From Lewinellaceae bacterium (GTDB lineage Bacteria > Bacteroidota > Bacteroidia > Chitinophagales > Saprospiraceae), in NCBI GenBank assembly GCA_016711435.1, contig JADJSY010000017.1, forward strand, positions 71,238 through 135,237: a stretch of DNA of 64,000 bases, read 5' to 3'. The notes below the pieces were generated by a model that saw nothing but the letters and a program-made list of their open reading frames with translations, did not search any database and was not told the DNA's origin. Position numbers and translations under genes: made by a program. Shown one piece after another: positions 43,179 through 51,252 of the stretch; positions within the stretch are counted from its first letter, which is position 1; each line of letters opens with the position of its first letter.

Positions 43179-43895
43179 TCAACGCGGAAGCAAACGCACG
43201 ATTTCCGCTGCGATATCCGCATAGGCGGCATCTTCATTTTTAAATGCGGAGATGGTTCTGTTTTGCGAAGGCAGGGATCTGTACTTTTCAAGGCCGCTTT
43301 CGTCCAGGCTGATATCGGCGATGCGGACCGGAATGACCCGTTTTCCGGCATTCAGGCTGTCCCAGATAAAGTCTAACCATTCCCCAGTCAGCAGGTTCAG
43401 GGTGACGAGGCAGATAATGTAGTCCGTATCTTCCAGTTGTTTCTTGGCTTCCTCCAGGACTTCGCCTCCATTTGCATCGGAATGCACATTGTAGGTTTTA
43501 AGTTTTCCGTTGCGTTTGTACAAATAAAGGTGCTTGTTCAGTTTGGTAGCAAAGGCCTCTTCCTCCACATCGTAGACGAACATAAATTTGGGGACCGCAG
43601 CCACCTTTTTTTCAGCCGGGGTTGTTACTTCCTTAAAATCTTCTTCCTTCAATACTTCCAGCAGACTCAGAAAATCAAAGCGGATACGGCTTGTTTTAAT
43701 ATCCAGATCATCAAATGTAATCAGGTTGTTGCGGCGTTCGGAATTGACGCTTTCCAGTCTGCCATAAAGCGTGAGAATATCCTTTTTTTTCGGCGCCGAG
43801 CCGGGAATAAGCCCCTGCAGGTGCTTGATTGCTCCAGTCAGGTCGGTTACGCTCAAATCTCTTAAAGTTGCTTTTGTTGTTTCTAAGGTCTCCAT
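43179..43895 (-). CDS. EAD-TIR effector protein
   Basis: 238 residues, no signal peptide. The N-terminal ~85 residues (DILTLYGRLESVNSERRNNL, then IKTSRIRFDFLSLLEVL) look like the EAD11-type effector-associated domain. From ~103 on, a TIR-like domain has KFMFVYDVEEEAF (first strand), DYIICLVTLNLLTGEWLDFI and KRVIPVRIADI. TIR domains often degrade NAD+ or make cyclic signals. The residue four after Trp173 is Ile177, where NADase TIRs carry Glu, so a canonical activity is doubtful. The gene starts 5 bp after the EAD-protease gene ends, on the same strand. Confidence 0.72.
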   Translation of the reverse strand: METLETTKATLRDLSVTDLTGAIKHLQGLIPGSAPKKKDILTLYGRLESVNSERRNNLITFDDLDIKTSRIRFDFLSLLEVLKEEDFKEVTTPAEKKVAAVPKFMFVYDVEEEAFATKLNKHLYLYKRNGKLKTYNVHSDANGGEVLEEAKKQLEDTDYIICLVTLNLLTGEWLDFIWDSLNAGKRVIPVRIADISLDESGLEKYRSLPSQNRTISAFKNEDAAYADIAAEIVRLLPR

Positions 43896-43900
43896 GATTC

Positions 43901-44902
43901 CTACTGTTTTGCAATAAACCCAAAAATATCCCGGAACAAAATGCCTTCATTGGCCTCCTTCGACTGTCCATTAATATTTACCGTTTTACCGGCATGGTGA
44001 ATAGCGATTACCTGCCAGTGGTTATTGAATACCGGGGAGCCGCTGCTGCCGCCTTCCGTATCCGTGGTGTAATGGATATGCTGGTTGTTGATCTGGAGTA
44101 CCTCATTGGCGCGCAAGGCAATCCTTTTATCCATGCCGCCGGGATGTTGTATGATGGTAACAGGGTCGCCCACCGCCGGCAGTGCATCAGGCGCTATATC
44201 AAGGCCGCCCCATTGCTTGACGGGAGCATTGGGATTGTCTTTGACCTTTACCCGGGCAAAATCAAATTCTCCGGGTGGGCTGGAAATAAACCCTGTAGCG
44301 TCCAGTTCATAACTGGTCAAGGGACGGATATTTCCATCCGGGCCAATTTCGTAATTAAATTCCGCCCGGGCGCCTTTGACTGCTGCCTCCGAACTGAGCA
44401 CATGGTGATTGGTGAACAGGTAGCCGTCTTTTGTCAGGAAACCGGTGCCTTTTGCCCCATTGGCCAGTACGATACGACACACCGATTTGGAGGCCGTCAG
44501 CGCTTTTTCCAACCAACTGATTGTCAATAGATTATCCTTACTTCCAATTATTTTTTCCAGTTCTTCCGGACTGCTGGGGATATCAAACTGGTAGCCTGAC
44601 AGCCCTTTGATTCGGGCATTCATCTCCATTTTTCTCGGTATTTCCCGGACAATTTCCGTAAGTGCCAGGCGCACCTTTGCCGTTTTCTGGAAATATTTGT
44701 CATCATCTATCAAGTCCTGTTTGTAAAAATCATACACTTGGTAAAAATTACCGGATTGCATGATCAGGTCTTGACTGATACCGATCTTTTGTTCCTGATC
44801 GAGGCGCTCTAAAAATTCCAGGGCCGGCAGTATCTGGTTGCGTTGGATCAGTTTTTCTGCTGTTTGTAGCAGATAGGGCAAGGCATTTTGAGTTTCCTCC
44901 AT
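43901..44902 (-). CDS. EAD-trypsin-like serine protease
   Basis: 333 residues, cytoplasmic (no signal peptide). The N-terminal ~95 residues (DLIMQSGNFYQVYDFYKQDL, then KVRLALTEIVREIP) resemble an EAD11-type effector-associated domain; a linker with IIGSKDNLLTISWLEKAL leads to a trypsin-fold domain (~135-333). The catalytic triad is His167 (LFTNHHVL), Asp214 (FDFARVKV) and Ser287 (GGSSGSPVF). In reported conflict systems such EAD-proteases respond to a sensor and cleave partners recruited by matching EADs. Here the partner is the EAD-TIR gene 5 bp downstream. The promoter region is a heptamer array. Confidence 0.8.
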   Translation of the reverse strand: MEETQNALPYLLQTAEKLIQRNQILPALEFLERLDQEQKIGISQDLIMQSGNFYQVYDFYKQDLIDDDKYFQKTAKVRLALTEIVREIPRKMEMNARIKGLSGYQFDIPSSPEELEKIIGSKDNLLTISWLEKALTASKSVCRIVLANGAKGTGFLTKDGYLFTNHHVLSSEAAVKGARAEFNYEIGPDGNIRPLTSYELDATGFISSPPGEFDFARVKVKDNPNAPVKQWGGLDIAPDALPAVGDPVTIIQHPGGMDKRIALRANEVLQINNQHIHYTTDTEGGSSGSPVFNNHWQVIAIHHAGKTVNINGQSKEANEGILFRDIFGFIAKQ

Positions 44903-44905
44903 TTT

Positions 44906-45250
44906 GGTTATTAGTTATCAGTTATTCGTTATTAGTTATCGGGCTTTCAGGCTGGAATTGTTAGTAGAGGGGCATTTTTGCTCCCTTTTGGTTATTGGTT
45001 ATGATTATCGGTTATCAGTTATCAGTTATCAGTTCAGGCCGGAATTTGTTATCGCAGGTAGAAGTCTTTCCCCTAATTGTTGTTGGATAATGGGATTTCA
45101 GGCTGGAATAGTGAAAGTATTAACCATTCATTTCCTCATACCGAATCAGATACCTGATAAGCATTAAGGGAAAAAATTTCAACTTTTTGTAACAAATTCC
45201 AGCCTGAAACCCGATAACTGATAACTAATAACCGATAACTAATAACTAAC
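44906..45250. repeat. GTTATC heptamer arrays flanking a TTTCAGGCTGGAA spacer
   Basis: Heptamers fill 44906-44940, 44990-45033 and 45211-45250, with the last block in inverse orientation. GGGCTTTCAGGCTGGAATTG (44941-44960) has an inverse match at 45189-45213. Further TTTCAGGCTGG copies lie near 45032 and 45094. The whole gap between the EAD-protease start and the FN3/CUB gene end has no gene. Confidence 0.85.
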
Positions 45251-48223
45251 TCACTGCTTCACTACCCTGACCGGAGTTACCGAGGAAACACCATCGCTAA
45301 GCGTCACAATATACACACCCGCCGGGAGCGATTGCAGGGACAATGTGGTGCTGTGATTCCCTTTTACACCTGTCACCTGCTCTTCCAATATTGTTTGTCC
45401 GGTTATACTGCTCACCCGAATGATTACATCTGTTTCCGCAGGCGTGTTAAAGTCAATCGTCAGGCGATCCTGCGTAGGAGAAGGAAATACCCGGTCGATG
45501 CCAAGTTCGGTAGATTTACGGGTCAATACTACAATAGAAGACACGTTTGACGCACCATCAAAATCCAGAGACCGGAGGCGATAATATGATTTTTGCAGAG
45601 GACGAATATCGTCAAACGTATACTGGATCGGAGACAAAGAACTGGCTTGTCCAGCCTGCCGCCCCACTTCCAACCAGTTCGTACCATCTGCCGAGCGCTC
45701 GACGATATGCCAGGCGATATTTTTTTCCGTTTGAGTAATCCATTCCAGGCGATTAACATTTCCCAGCATTTTTCCGGTGAAAGACTTCAACTCTACGGGC
45801 AGTGCCGTTTGTATGAGGTGTACCCCAACTTCACCCTGCGTCCACATCTGGAATTCCACATAAAACATGGAGGCCCCTATTTCCACAGCTATTAAATCCG
45901 TTATCAAAGTGGGTATCCCGGTACCACCACCTGATTCGTAATCATTGTTCCGTTGGAAACAATCTTCATTTGGGCCTGTGTAATGTGTAGCAACCAATTG
46001 ATCGATCGTGGTAGTAAGCGGATTAAAATTGCTTTCCAGTACCAGCGCGTCGAATTCCGAGCGCTTGAAAAACATACGCACACTGTATGGATGAGACGGC
46101 AGTTCAGAAGTAGACAAACTGACATAAGCCGGTAAATAAGGAATCTGGTTGATAGCATACGGAATCGTATCTGCTACCGACATACGGCAGAAAACAGTAT
46201 CGAGGTTTTGCGGGCCAGGCTTGACCGCCACGAGTAAATCGCCCAGGTCGAGCACATCGGGACGCGAGTAAATATTATACCATCTGTCGCCGCCCACCGC
46301 ATTTCCATTCACATTTTCAACAAAATAACCCGGTGTACATTCCTCGTCGTCGAGCCGGATCACACCTTCCCGCACTTCGATGCAGAAATTACCGCTTATC
46401 GCACCATATCCGTCAACTTGTATATAATAAGTGCTGTCAGGCGTTAGACCGGAATAGGAAAAAATGGAATTATAACCTAATCCGGCCTCGCCGTTGTCGT
46501 CGTCGCTGACTATTAAATTAAAGTATTTATAATGGGAGGAATCTTTTGCCTCATACAAGGCTAATTGTGTGTCGAAGTTGCTGCCTTGCGGAATACTTTC
46601 GGTCGAAATAATGACCGACCCGGAGGCTGGAGATTTAAACTTAAACCAGACCGTTTCATCAGCCGGTGTAAGCCAGCGCCCGGAGAAATCGTCATCCATG
46701 TTTGTATCATAATCAGGGTTCGGCTCTGCTCCCAGGTCCTCTACATGATTAAAAGTAGCATCTTTATTAGAATAAATATTGCCTGTGCAGGGGCTATCCA
46801 CTACAAGGACTACTGCTCCCGGCGCTTCATCGTTGGTCGGTTCACAATCTTTTATTCGGAAAGAATGCTGCACAAACGCTGTGGTTTCAGGATCGAACAG
46901 GATCAAATATTCCTTACCGGCTGTTAAAGGGCCGAAAGTAGTGGATACGCCATTCAATGTTACCAGAAAACTACCGATACAATTCCAGTCGAACGGGCCG
47001 CAACCCGCTGTCGATTCTTTGTAGGCATACGTTACATAAGAATTTTCAGGGCTGCTGCCGCCGATTGTTTGAAAGGTATACAGTCGGGTTTGCGGCGCAA
47101 TAAAACGGAAAAGTCTTTCCTGGCCTGGGTTTGACGTAAAAGAGCCGCAACCATCCGTATCCCAAACACCCGGCCCGGAAGCGGAAATAGGGCCTGATGC
47201 AGCGCCACATTGTATTATAGGTTTGTTCGAGCAATTAATTGGCGTGAAAAAAGCAATGCTCGTCCATTCACTGTCTCCGGTTGCATTGCAGAAGGTTCTA
47301 ACACGGAAAACATAATTTGTAGCCTCTGTAAGCCCGGGCACATTCAGCGTTGTACCGGCCGTGATACCCGTAAACAGCAACACATCTGACAATGATCGTA
47401 TTTCCCATTGGTAAGCAATAGCCCCGAATACTGCCGGCCATGAAAAATTGGCGCTGGTAGTCTGTAAGTTAAATACGTTAATTTCCTGTACCTGAAAACA
47501 TAAGGGAGGTACAATGCAGGAAATAGCAGCTTCCCAGCCATCTCCGGTTTTTAAAAGATCGGAGGTAAATTTTACCGTCAGGCATCCACTCGGAGTGGTT
47601 GCAATGGCCCTAAATCCGGCCATTGTATTTTTGGTGTAGGTACCGATTAATAGTCCATTAACGGAGGTACCGTCGAATATCTGCATGGTATCGCCTTGCC
47701 CCAGGTCAAATTGATTAAAAAGCAGTGTCACCACTTGTGTCGGAAGATCAGGGCAAATGGTAACCACTATTTCTTCGTTATTCTGATAATTAGCAAAAGA
47801 GCCGCCGGAGTCGTAAAAAACATCGTCGCAACCGGGCGCCGTGTTGAAGGTTGCCGGACCGACCCAGTCGCTCAACATCGAACCACTACAGCTGCTACGT
47901 ACATACACATCATATATGGTGCCGTTGGCCAGGCCGACTACTAATTCAGATGTATCTGCTGAAAATCCGGTAAGTGGAGAAAGGGATTGCGGCAACTGGC
48001 CCGTTAAAACAATTTTCCATTCATAATTTATTAAACCTGCATCGCCCGAAGCAGTCCAGGCAAGTCGTGCAGAAACGGATGTAATGTCAAGAATCTCCGG
48101 TGTACCCGGAGGTAAACAAGCGTTTTCGTTTGAGGTATGTGGGAAAACAGGTTTTGCTACAAGAGGGGAAAATGGGAGCATCGCGCTCAAAAAGATGCAA
48201 ATCAGTCGTACGGATAATTTCAT
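45251..48223 (-). CDS. Large secreted FN3/CUB protein with T9SS sorting domain
   Basis: 990 residues: a signal peptide (KLSVRLICIFLSAMLPFSPL to VAKP); an FN3-like domain (~38-128); a CUB-like domain (~131-240) with DVFYDSGGSFANYQNNE and the acidic FDLGQGDTMQIFDG; a second FN3 (~242-330); one or more beta domains with FRFIAPQTRLYTFQTIGGS; a region with TYYIQVDGYGAISGNFCIEV; and a C-terminal T9SS type A sorting domain (VFPSPTQDRLTIDF to SVTPVRVVKQ). There is no enzyme signature. A surface adhesin or binding role is likely. It is one of three proteins in the window with this export signal or a shortened form of it. Confidence 0.88.
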   Translation of the reverse strand: MKLSVRLICIFLSAMLPFSPLVAKPVFPHTSNENACLPPGTPEILDITSVSARLAWTASGDAGLINYEWKIVLTGQLPQSLSPLTGFSADTSELVVGLANGTIYDVYVRSSCSGSMLSDWVGPATFNTAPGCDDVFYDSGGSFANYQNNEEIVVTICPDLPTQVVTLLFNQFDLGQGDTMQIFDGTSVNGLLIGTYTKNTMAGFRAIATTPSGCLTVKFTSDLLKTGDGWEAAISCIVPPLCFQVQEINVFNLQTTSANFSWPAVFGAIAYQWEIRSLSDVLLFTGITAGTTLNVPGLTEATNYVFRVRTFCNATGDSEWTSIAFFTPINCSNKPIIQCGAASGPISASGPGVWDTDGCGSFTSNPGQERLFRFIAPQTRLYTFQTIGGSSPENSYVTYAYKESTAGCGPFDWNCIGSFLVTLNGVSTTFGPLTAGKEYLILFDPETTAFVQHSFRIKDCEPTNDEAPGAVVLVVDSPCTGNIYSNKDATFNHVEDLGAEPNPDYDTNMDDDFSGRWLTPADETVWFKFKSPASGSVIISTESIPQGSNFDTQLALYEAKDSSHYKYFNLIVSDDDNGEAGLGYNSIFSYSGLTPDSTYYIQVDGYGAISGNFCIEVREGVIRLDDEECTPGYFVENVNGNAVGGDRWYNIYSRPDVLDLGDLLVAVKPGPQNLDTVFCRMSVADTIPYAINQIPYLPAYVSLSTSELPSHPYSVRMFFKRSEFDALVLESNFNPLTTTIDQLVATHYTGPNEDCFQRNNDYESGGGTGIPTLITDLIAVEIGASMFYVEFQMWTQGEVGVHLIQTALPVELKSFTGKMLGNVNRLEWITQTEKNIAWHIVERSADGTNWLEVGRQAGQASSLSPIQYTFDDIRPLQKSYYRLRSLDFDGASNVSSIVVLTRKSTELGIDRVFPSPTQDRLTIDFNTPAETDVIIRVSSITGQTILEEQVTGVKGNHSTTLSLQSLPAGVYIVTLSDGVSSVTPVRVVKQ

Positions 48224-48383
48224 GACATAGATGATTAAGTGTGAAAGGCGTTCAGGGGATTATACACTACTGCCCAACAACGTTGGACGGACAAATATCG
48301 CATGATTTCGTCGGATAAAAATCGCAATTTGTACGACAATTTTTTAACAAAAATGATGCGTGCGAATATGTATGAATAATTGC

Positions 48384-48416
48384 AACACGGATGAGGCAGA
48401 TTTACGCGGATTTTTA
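48384..48416. repeat. ACACGGATG/CGCGGATT word pair
   Basis: Short degenerate words ACACGGATGAGGCAGATTT and ACGCGGATTTT lie in the gap upstream of the FN3/CUB gene, followed by a weak GTTATCT-type stretch near 48450-48465. They are related in style to the CACGGATT words at 15590 and 16394. Confidence 0.4.
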
Positions 48417-48490
48417 CAGAATAAACGTACACAGACACCAATAACAAAAACTAATAACAGATAACCTTATGTGTCTCATAGGGCAAAACA

Positions 48491-49639
48491 CTATTTCCAC
48501 TCTACAGATTTTTGGCTAAAAATCAAATAATAAGGCACTGCAATGCCGTAATAGATCGCAAGTAACACATCCAATAATGGAACCCATTTGATCAAATCCG
48601 AACATTGAAGCCTGGAAAATGCTCCTGTGTACACGATCATCAGCGTTATCATGCGAAGGCAATAGGCCATTGCTAACAAGTGAACATTCCAGCCGGACAA
48701 AAGCAGTAGTAGGAGAAAAAAGTAATGCAACACGAGTGAAAGACTCAAAGAAGCCAATAACAACTGGTGCACCGGGCGATACGTGGAAGAAGCGCCCAGG
48801 TGGCGGCGTTTTTGCTGAAGCCATTGCTGCCAGGTAGTTTTATTTTCGGAAAAAACAAATGACGCAGGATTTGCACAAATGCCTGTATTGGTGGATGTTG
48901 CGGCAGCATTGACCAGCAAATCATCGTCGCCGGAAGGAATATCGAGGTGTTTGGAAAAACCTCCCACCCGCTCGAAAACCGTTTTTTTGAACGCCAAATT
49001 GCGTCCTACGCCCATGTAGGGCATTCCTGCCAGTGCAAAACCGAAGTATTGTATGGCGGTATGGGCCGTTTCAAATCGCGCCCAGCGATTCAGAGCGCCC
49101 GCTGTTGTTTTCATGGGCGCATAACCCAGCACGATTTCAGTTTCAGGCTTCCGGTACAATGATTCGGCCATGTGCGACAACCAAAAAACACCCGCCGGCT
49201 CACAATCGGCATCGGTTAACAGGATATGCGCGTATTTGCTTGCGTTAATGCCTTGTTCAAGGGCATATTTTTTTCCGGGAAAAGATTTGTTGTCTATCCG
49301 AATTACCCTTAATCGCGGATTTTTTTCCTGAAATTCCCGTAACACCGTCGGAGTATCATCCGTTGAAGCGTCGTCTACCAGTATTAATTCCCAATCTGCA
49401 TCGTATTGCTGGGCCAGAATACGAGGCAAATAACGACACAGGTTATCGGCTTCATTGCGGGCACAAATAATCACGGAAAAAGGCGGCGGCAACGTATTTT
49501 TTTGTCTTTCTTGCAGCCTGTTTTTTTGCTTTGAATAAAACGCAAAACGGGCAAAAGCGCCCCACCAAAAAAACAGTTGCCACAAGGTGGCGCCAAAAAA
49601 ACACCAGAGTAACGCTAATAAAAAGAAGTTGGTCTGCAT
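48491..49639 (-). CDS. Membrane-bound family 2 glycosyltransferase
   Basis: 382 residues: an N-terminal helix (~5-27), a GT2 catalytic domain (~50-270) with PFSVIICARNEADNLCRYL, ELILVDDASTDDT and HILLTDADCEP (DxD), and GGFSKHLDIPSGDDDLLV with QQWLQQKRRHLG (QxxRW-like), then about three C-terminal helices. The QxxRW-like motif and C-terminal helices suggest processive or lipid-linked sugar transfer, as in surface polysaccharide synthesis. The gene points away from cmk, with both starts 64 bp apart. Confidence 0.88.
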   Translation of the reverse strand: MQTNFFLLALLWCFFGATLWQLFFWWGAFARFAFYSKQKNRLQERQKNTLPPPFSVIICARNEADNLCRYLPRILAQQYDADWELILVDDASTDDTPTVLREFQEKNPRLRVIRIDNKSFPGKKYALEQGINASKYAHILLTDADCEPAGVFWLSHMAESLYRKPETEIVLGYAPMKTTAGALNRWARFETAHTAIQYFGFALAGMPYMGVGRNLAFKKTVFERVGGFSKHLDIPSGDDDLLVNAAATSTNTGICANPASFVFSENKTTWQQWLQQKRRHLGASSTYRPVHQLLLASLSLSLVLHYFFLLLLLLSGWNVHLLAMAYCLRMITLMIVYTGAFSRLQCSDLIKWVPLLDVLLAIYYGIAVPYYLIFSQKSVEWK

Positions 49640-49702
49640 CGAAAAGTTGACAAGGCAAGGCTGTAAAAGTATCCGAATAGTCTGACTTTTGTGCTGTAAA
49701 TT

Positions 49703-50380
49703 ATGAAACGGATTATTGTTGCTATCGACGGTTATTCTTCCTGCGGCAAGAGTACGCTCGCCAAAGCCCTGGCGAAATCACTACACTACGCTTATCTCGA
49801 TTCGGGCGCAATGTACCGCGCTGTAACATTGTATTTCCTTGATAATCATCTGGATTACAATGATCCGGGTGTTGTAGACAAAGCTTTAAATAACATTGAA
49901 ATCCACTTTGAACGCATTGAAGGTCAAAACCACGCTTTTCTGAACGGCGTGGATATTGAACATGCAATTCGGGAAATGCGTGTCAACGAACACGTCAGTC
50001 CGGTGTCGGCTATATCCGCTGTTCGTCGCGCGATGGTGCGCCAGCAACAACTCATGGGCAAACGCCGGGGCATTGTAGCAGACGGCCGCGACATCGGGAC
50101 AGTCGTTTTTCCCGATGCGGAACTCAAAATTTTCCTGATAGCCGATCCCGATGTACGCACCAGCCGCCGCCACCTGGAACTGGCTGCCAAAGGTATTGAT
50201 GCCGACTGGCATGAGGTGCAACAGAATCTGCTGGAACGCGACCGCATCGACTCGAGCCGGGCAGACAGCCCGCTGAGAAAAGCGGATGATGCCATCGTGA
50301 TCGATAATACCCTGCTTTCGGAAGTCCAACAATTGGAACAATCGCTGAAATTGGCAAAAGAACGTATCCCCACCGCATAA
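49703..50380 (+). CDS. cmk: Cytidylate kinase
   Basis: 225 residues. The P-loop IAIDGYSSCGKSTLAKALAK (Walker A GxxxxGKS) is followed by the LDSGAMYRAVTLYFL motif for CMP and GRDIGTVVFPDAELKIFLIA. The length equals bacterial Cmk. It phosphorylates CMP and dCMP. The esterase-like gene begins 20 bp downstream on the same strand, probably co-transcribed. Confidence 0.96.
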   Translation: MKRIIVAIDGYSSCGKSTLAKALAKSLHYAYLDSGAMYRAVTLYFLDNHLDYNDPGVVDKALNNIEIHFERIEGQNHAFLNGVDIEHAIREMRVNEHVSPVSAISAVRRAMVRQQQLMGKRRGIVADGRDIGTVVFPDAELKIFLIADPDVRTSRRHLELAAKGIDADWHEVQQNLLERDRIDSSRADSPLRKADDAIVIDNTLLSEVQQLEQSLKLAKERIPTA

Positions 50381-50400
50381 AACCGCTGATTTCCTGACCC

Positions 50401-51252
50401 ATGAATTTCTGGCAAAGACCCGTAGAGACGCTGTTTGAACTGCTCCAGCGCAAAGCCCCGCACTTGCGGCAAGTGCGCCATTTTCCCTCGCATGCCTTGC
50501 ACCGGGAGGTGGATTTTGACATTTACCTGCCGCCTGACTACCACCTGTCCGGGGGGCGAAAATACCCGTTGGTGTTATTTAATGACGGGCAGGATTTACC
50601 GATCATGCATTTCGCCGGTATCCTGGAACGGCTCTTTTTTGAACAAACCGTGCCGCATTTTATAGCGGTTGGCGTGTACGCTTCCGGCGCACGTATCCAT
50701 GAGTACGGCACGGCGCGGCAGGCGGATTACAAAAACAGGGGCGAGAAAGCGCCACAATATACCGAATTCATTATCAATGAGTTAATGCCCCATTTAGAAA
50801 AGCGCTTCCGTATTTTAGCCGATCCGCAACACCGCATTTTCGCCGGATTTTCGCTGGGCGGATTGTCGGCAATAGATATTGCCTGGGCGCATCCGCAGAT
50901 ATTCGGCACAGCAGGTGTATTTTCCGGCGCCTTGTGGTGGCGCTGGTCGACCGTGCATCCCGAAAACCCCGATGCGGATCGGATCATGCACGACATCATC
51001 CGGCAAAGCACCCATTGGCATGAAAACCAGCGTTTCTGGTTTCAATGCGGAACCCTCGATGAAGAAGATGACCGCAACGGCAATGGTGTGATCGATTCCA
51101 TTGACGACACGCTGGACCTGATGCGCGAACTCCGCTTGAAAGGCACTCACGACTCACGATTCACGATTCCAGGCCTGAAAAACCAAAGCCAAAACCAACA
51201 CAGTCGCCAAGCGGGAAGCCACTCACGACTCACAACTCACCTCTCACCTTGA
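50401..51252 (+). CDS. Esterase-like alpha/beta hydrolase with repeat-derived C-terminus
   Basis: 283 residues. An enterochelin-esterase-like fold is recognised: HREVDFDIYLPPDYHLSGG, then PLVLFNDGQDL, and the nucleophile Ser151 in AGFSLGGLSA, followed by SGALWWRWS and the acidic QCGTLDEEDDRNGNG region. From residue ~249 to the stop the sequence THDSRFTIPGLKNQS and SHSRLTTHLSP is translated from ACTCACG heptamers and has no family resemblance. The expected final segment with the catalytic His is missing. The repeat probably replaced the original end. Reading frame and triad incompleteness make activity doubtful. Confidence 0.75.
   Translation: MNFWQRPVETLFELLQRKAPHLRQVRHFPSHALHREVDFDIYLPPDYHLSGGRKYPLVLFNDGQDLPIMHFAGILERLFFEQTVPHFIAVGVYASGARIHEYGTARQADYKNRGEKAPQYTEFIINELMPHLEKRFRILADPQHRIFAGFSLGGLSAIDIAWAHPQIFGTAGVFSGALWWRWSTVHPENPDADRIMHDIIRQSTHWHENQRFWFQCGTLDEEDDRNGNGVIDSIDDTLDLMRELRLKGTHDSRFTIPGLKNQSQNQHSRQAGSHSRLTTHLSP
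51144..51248. repeat. ACTCACG heptamer array inside the 3' end of a gene
   Basis: Two blocks of direct heptamers: ACTCACGACTCACGATTCAC at 51145-51166 and ACTCACGACTCACAACTCAC at 51221-51240, separated by AGGCCTGAAAAACC and a purine-rich spacer. It codes the last ~35 residues of the esterase-like gene and overlaps the end of the convergent molybdoenzyme gene. Confidence 0.85.
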
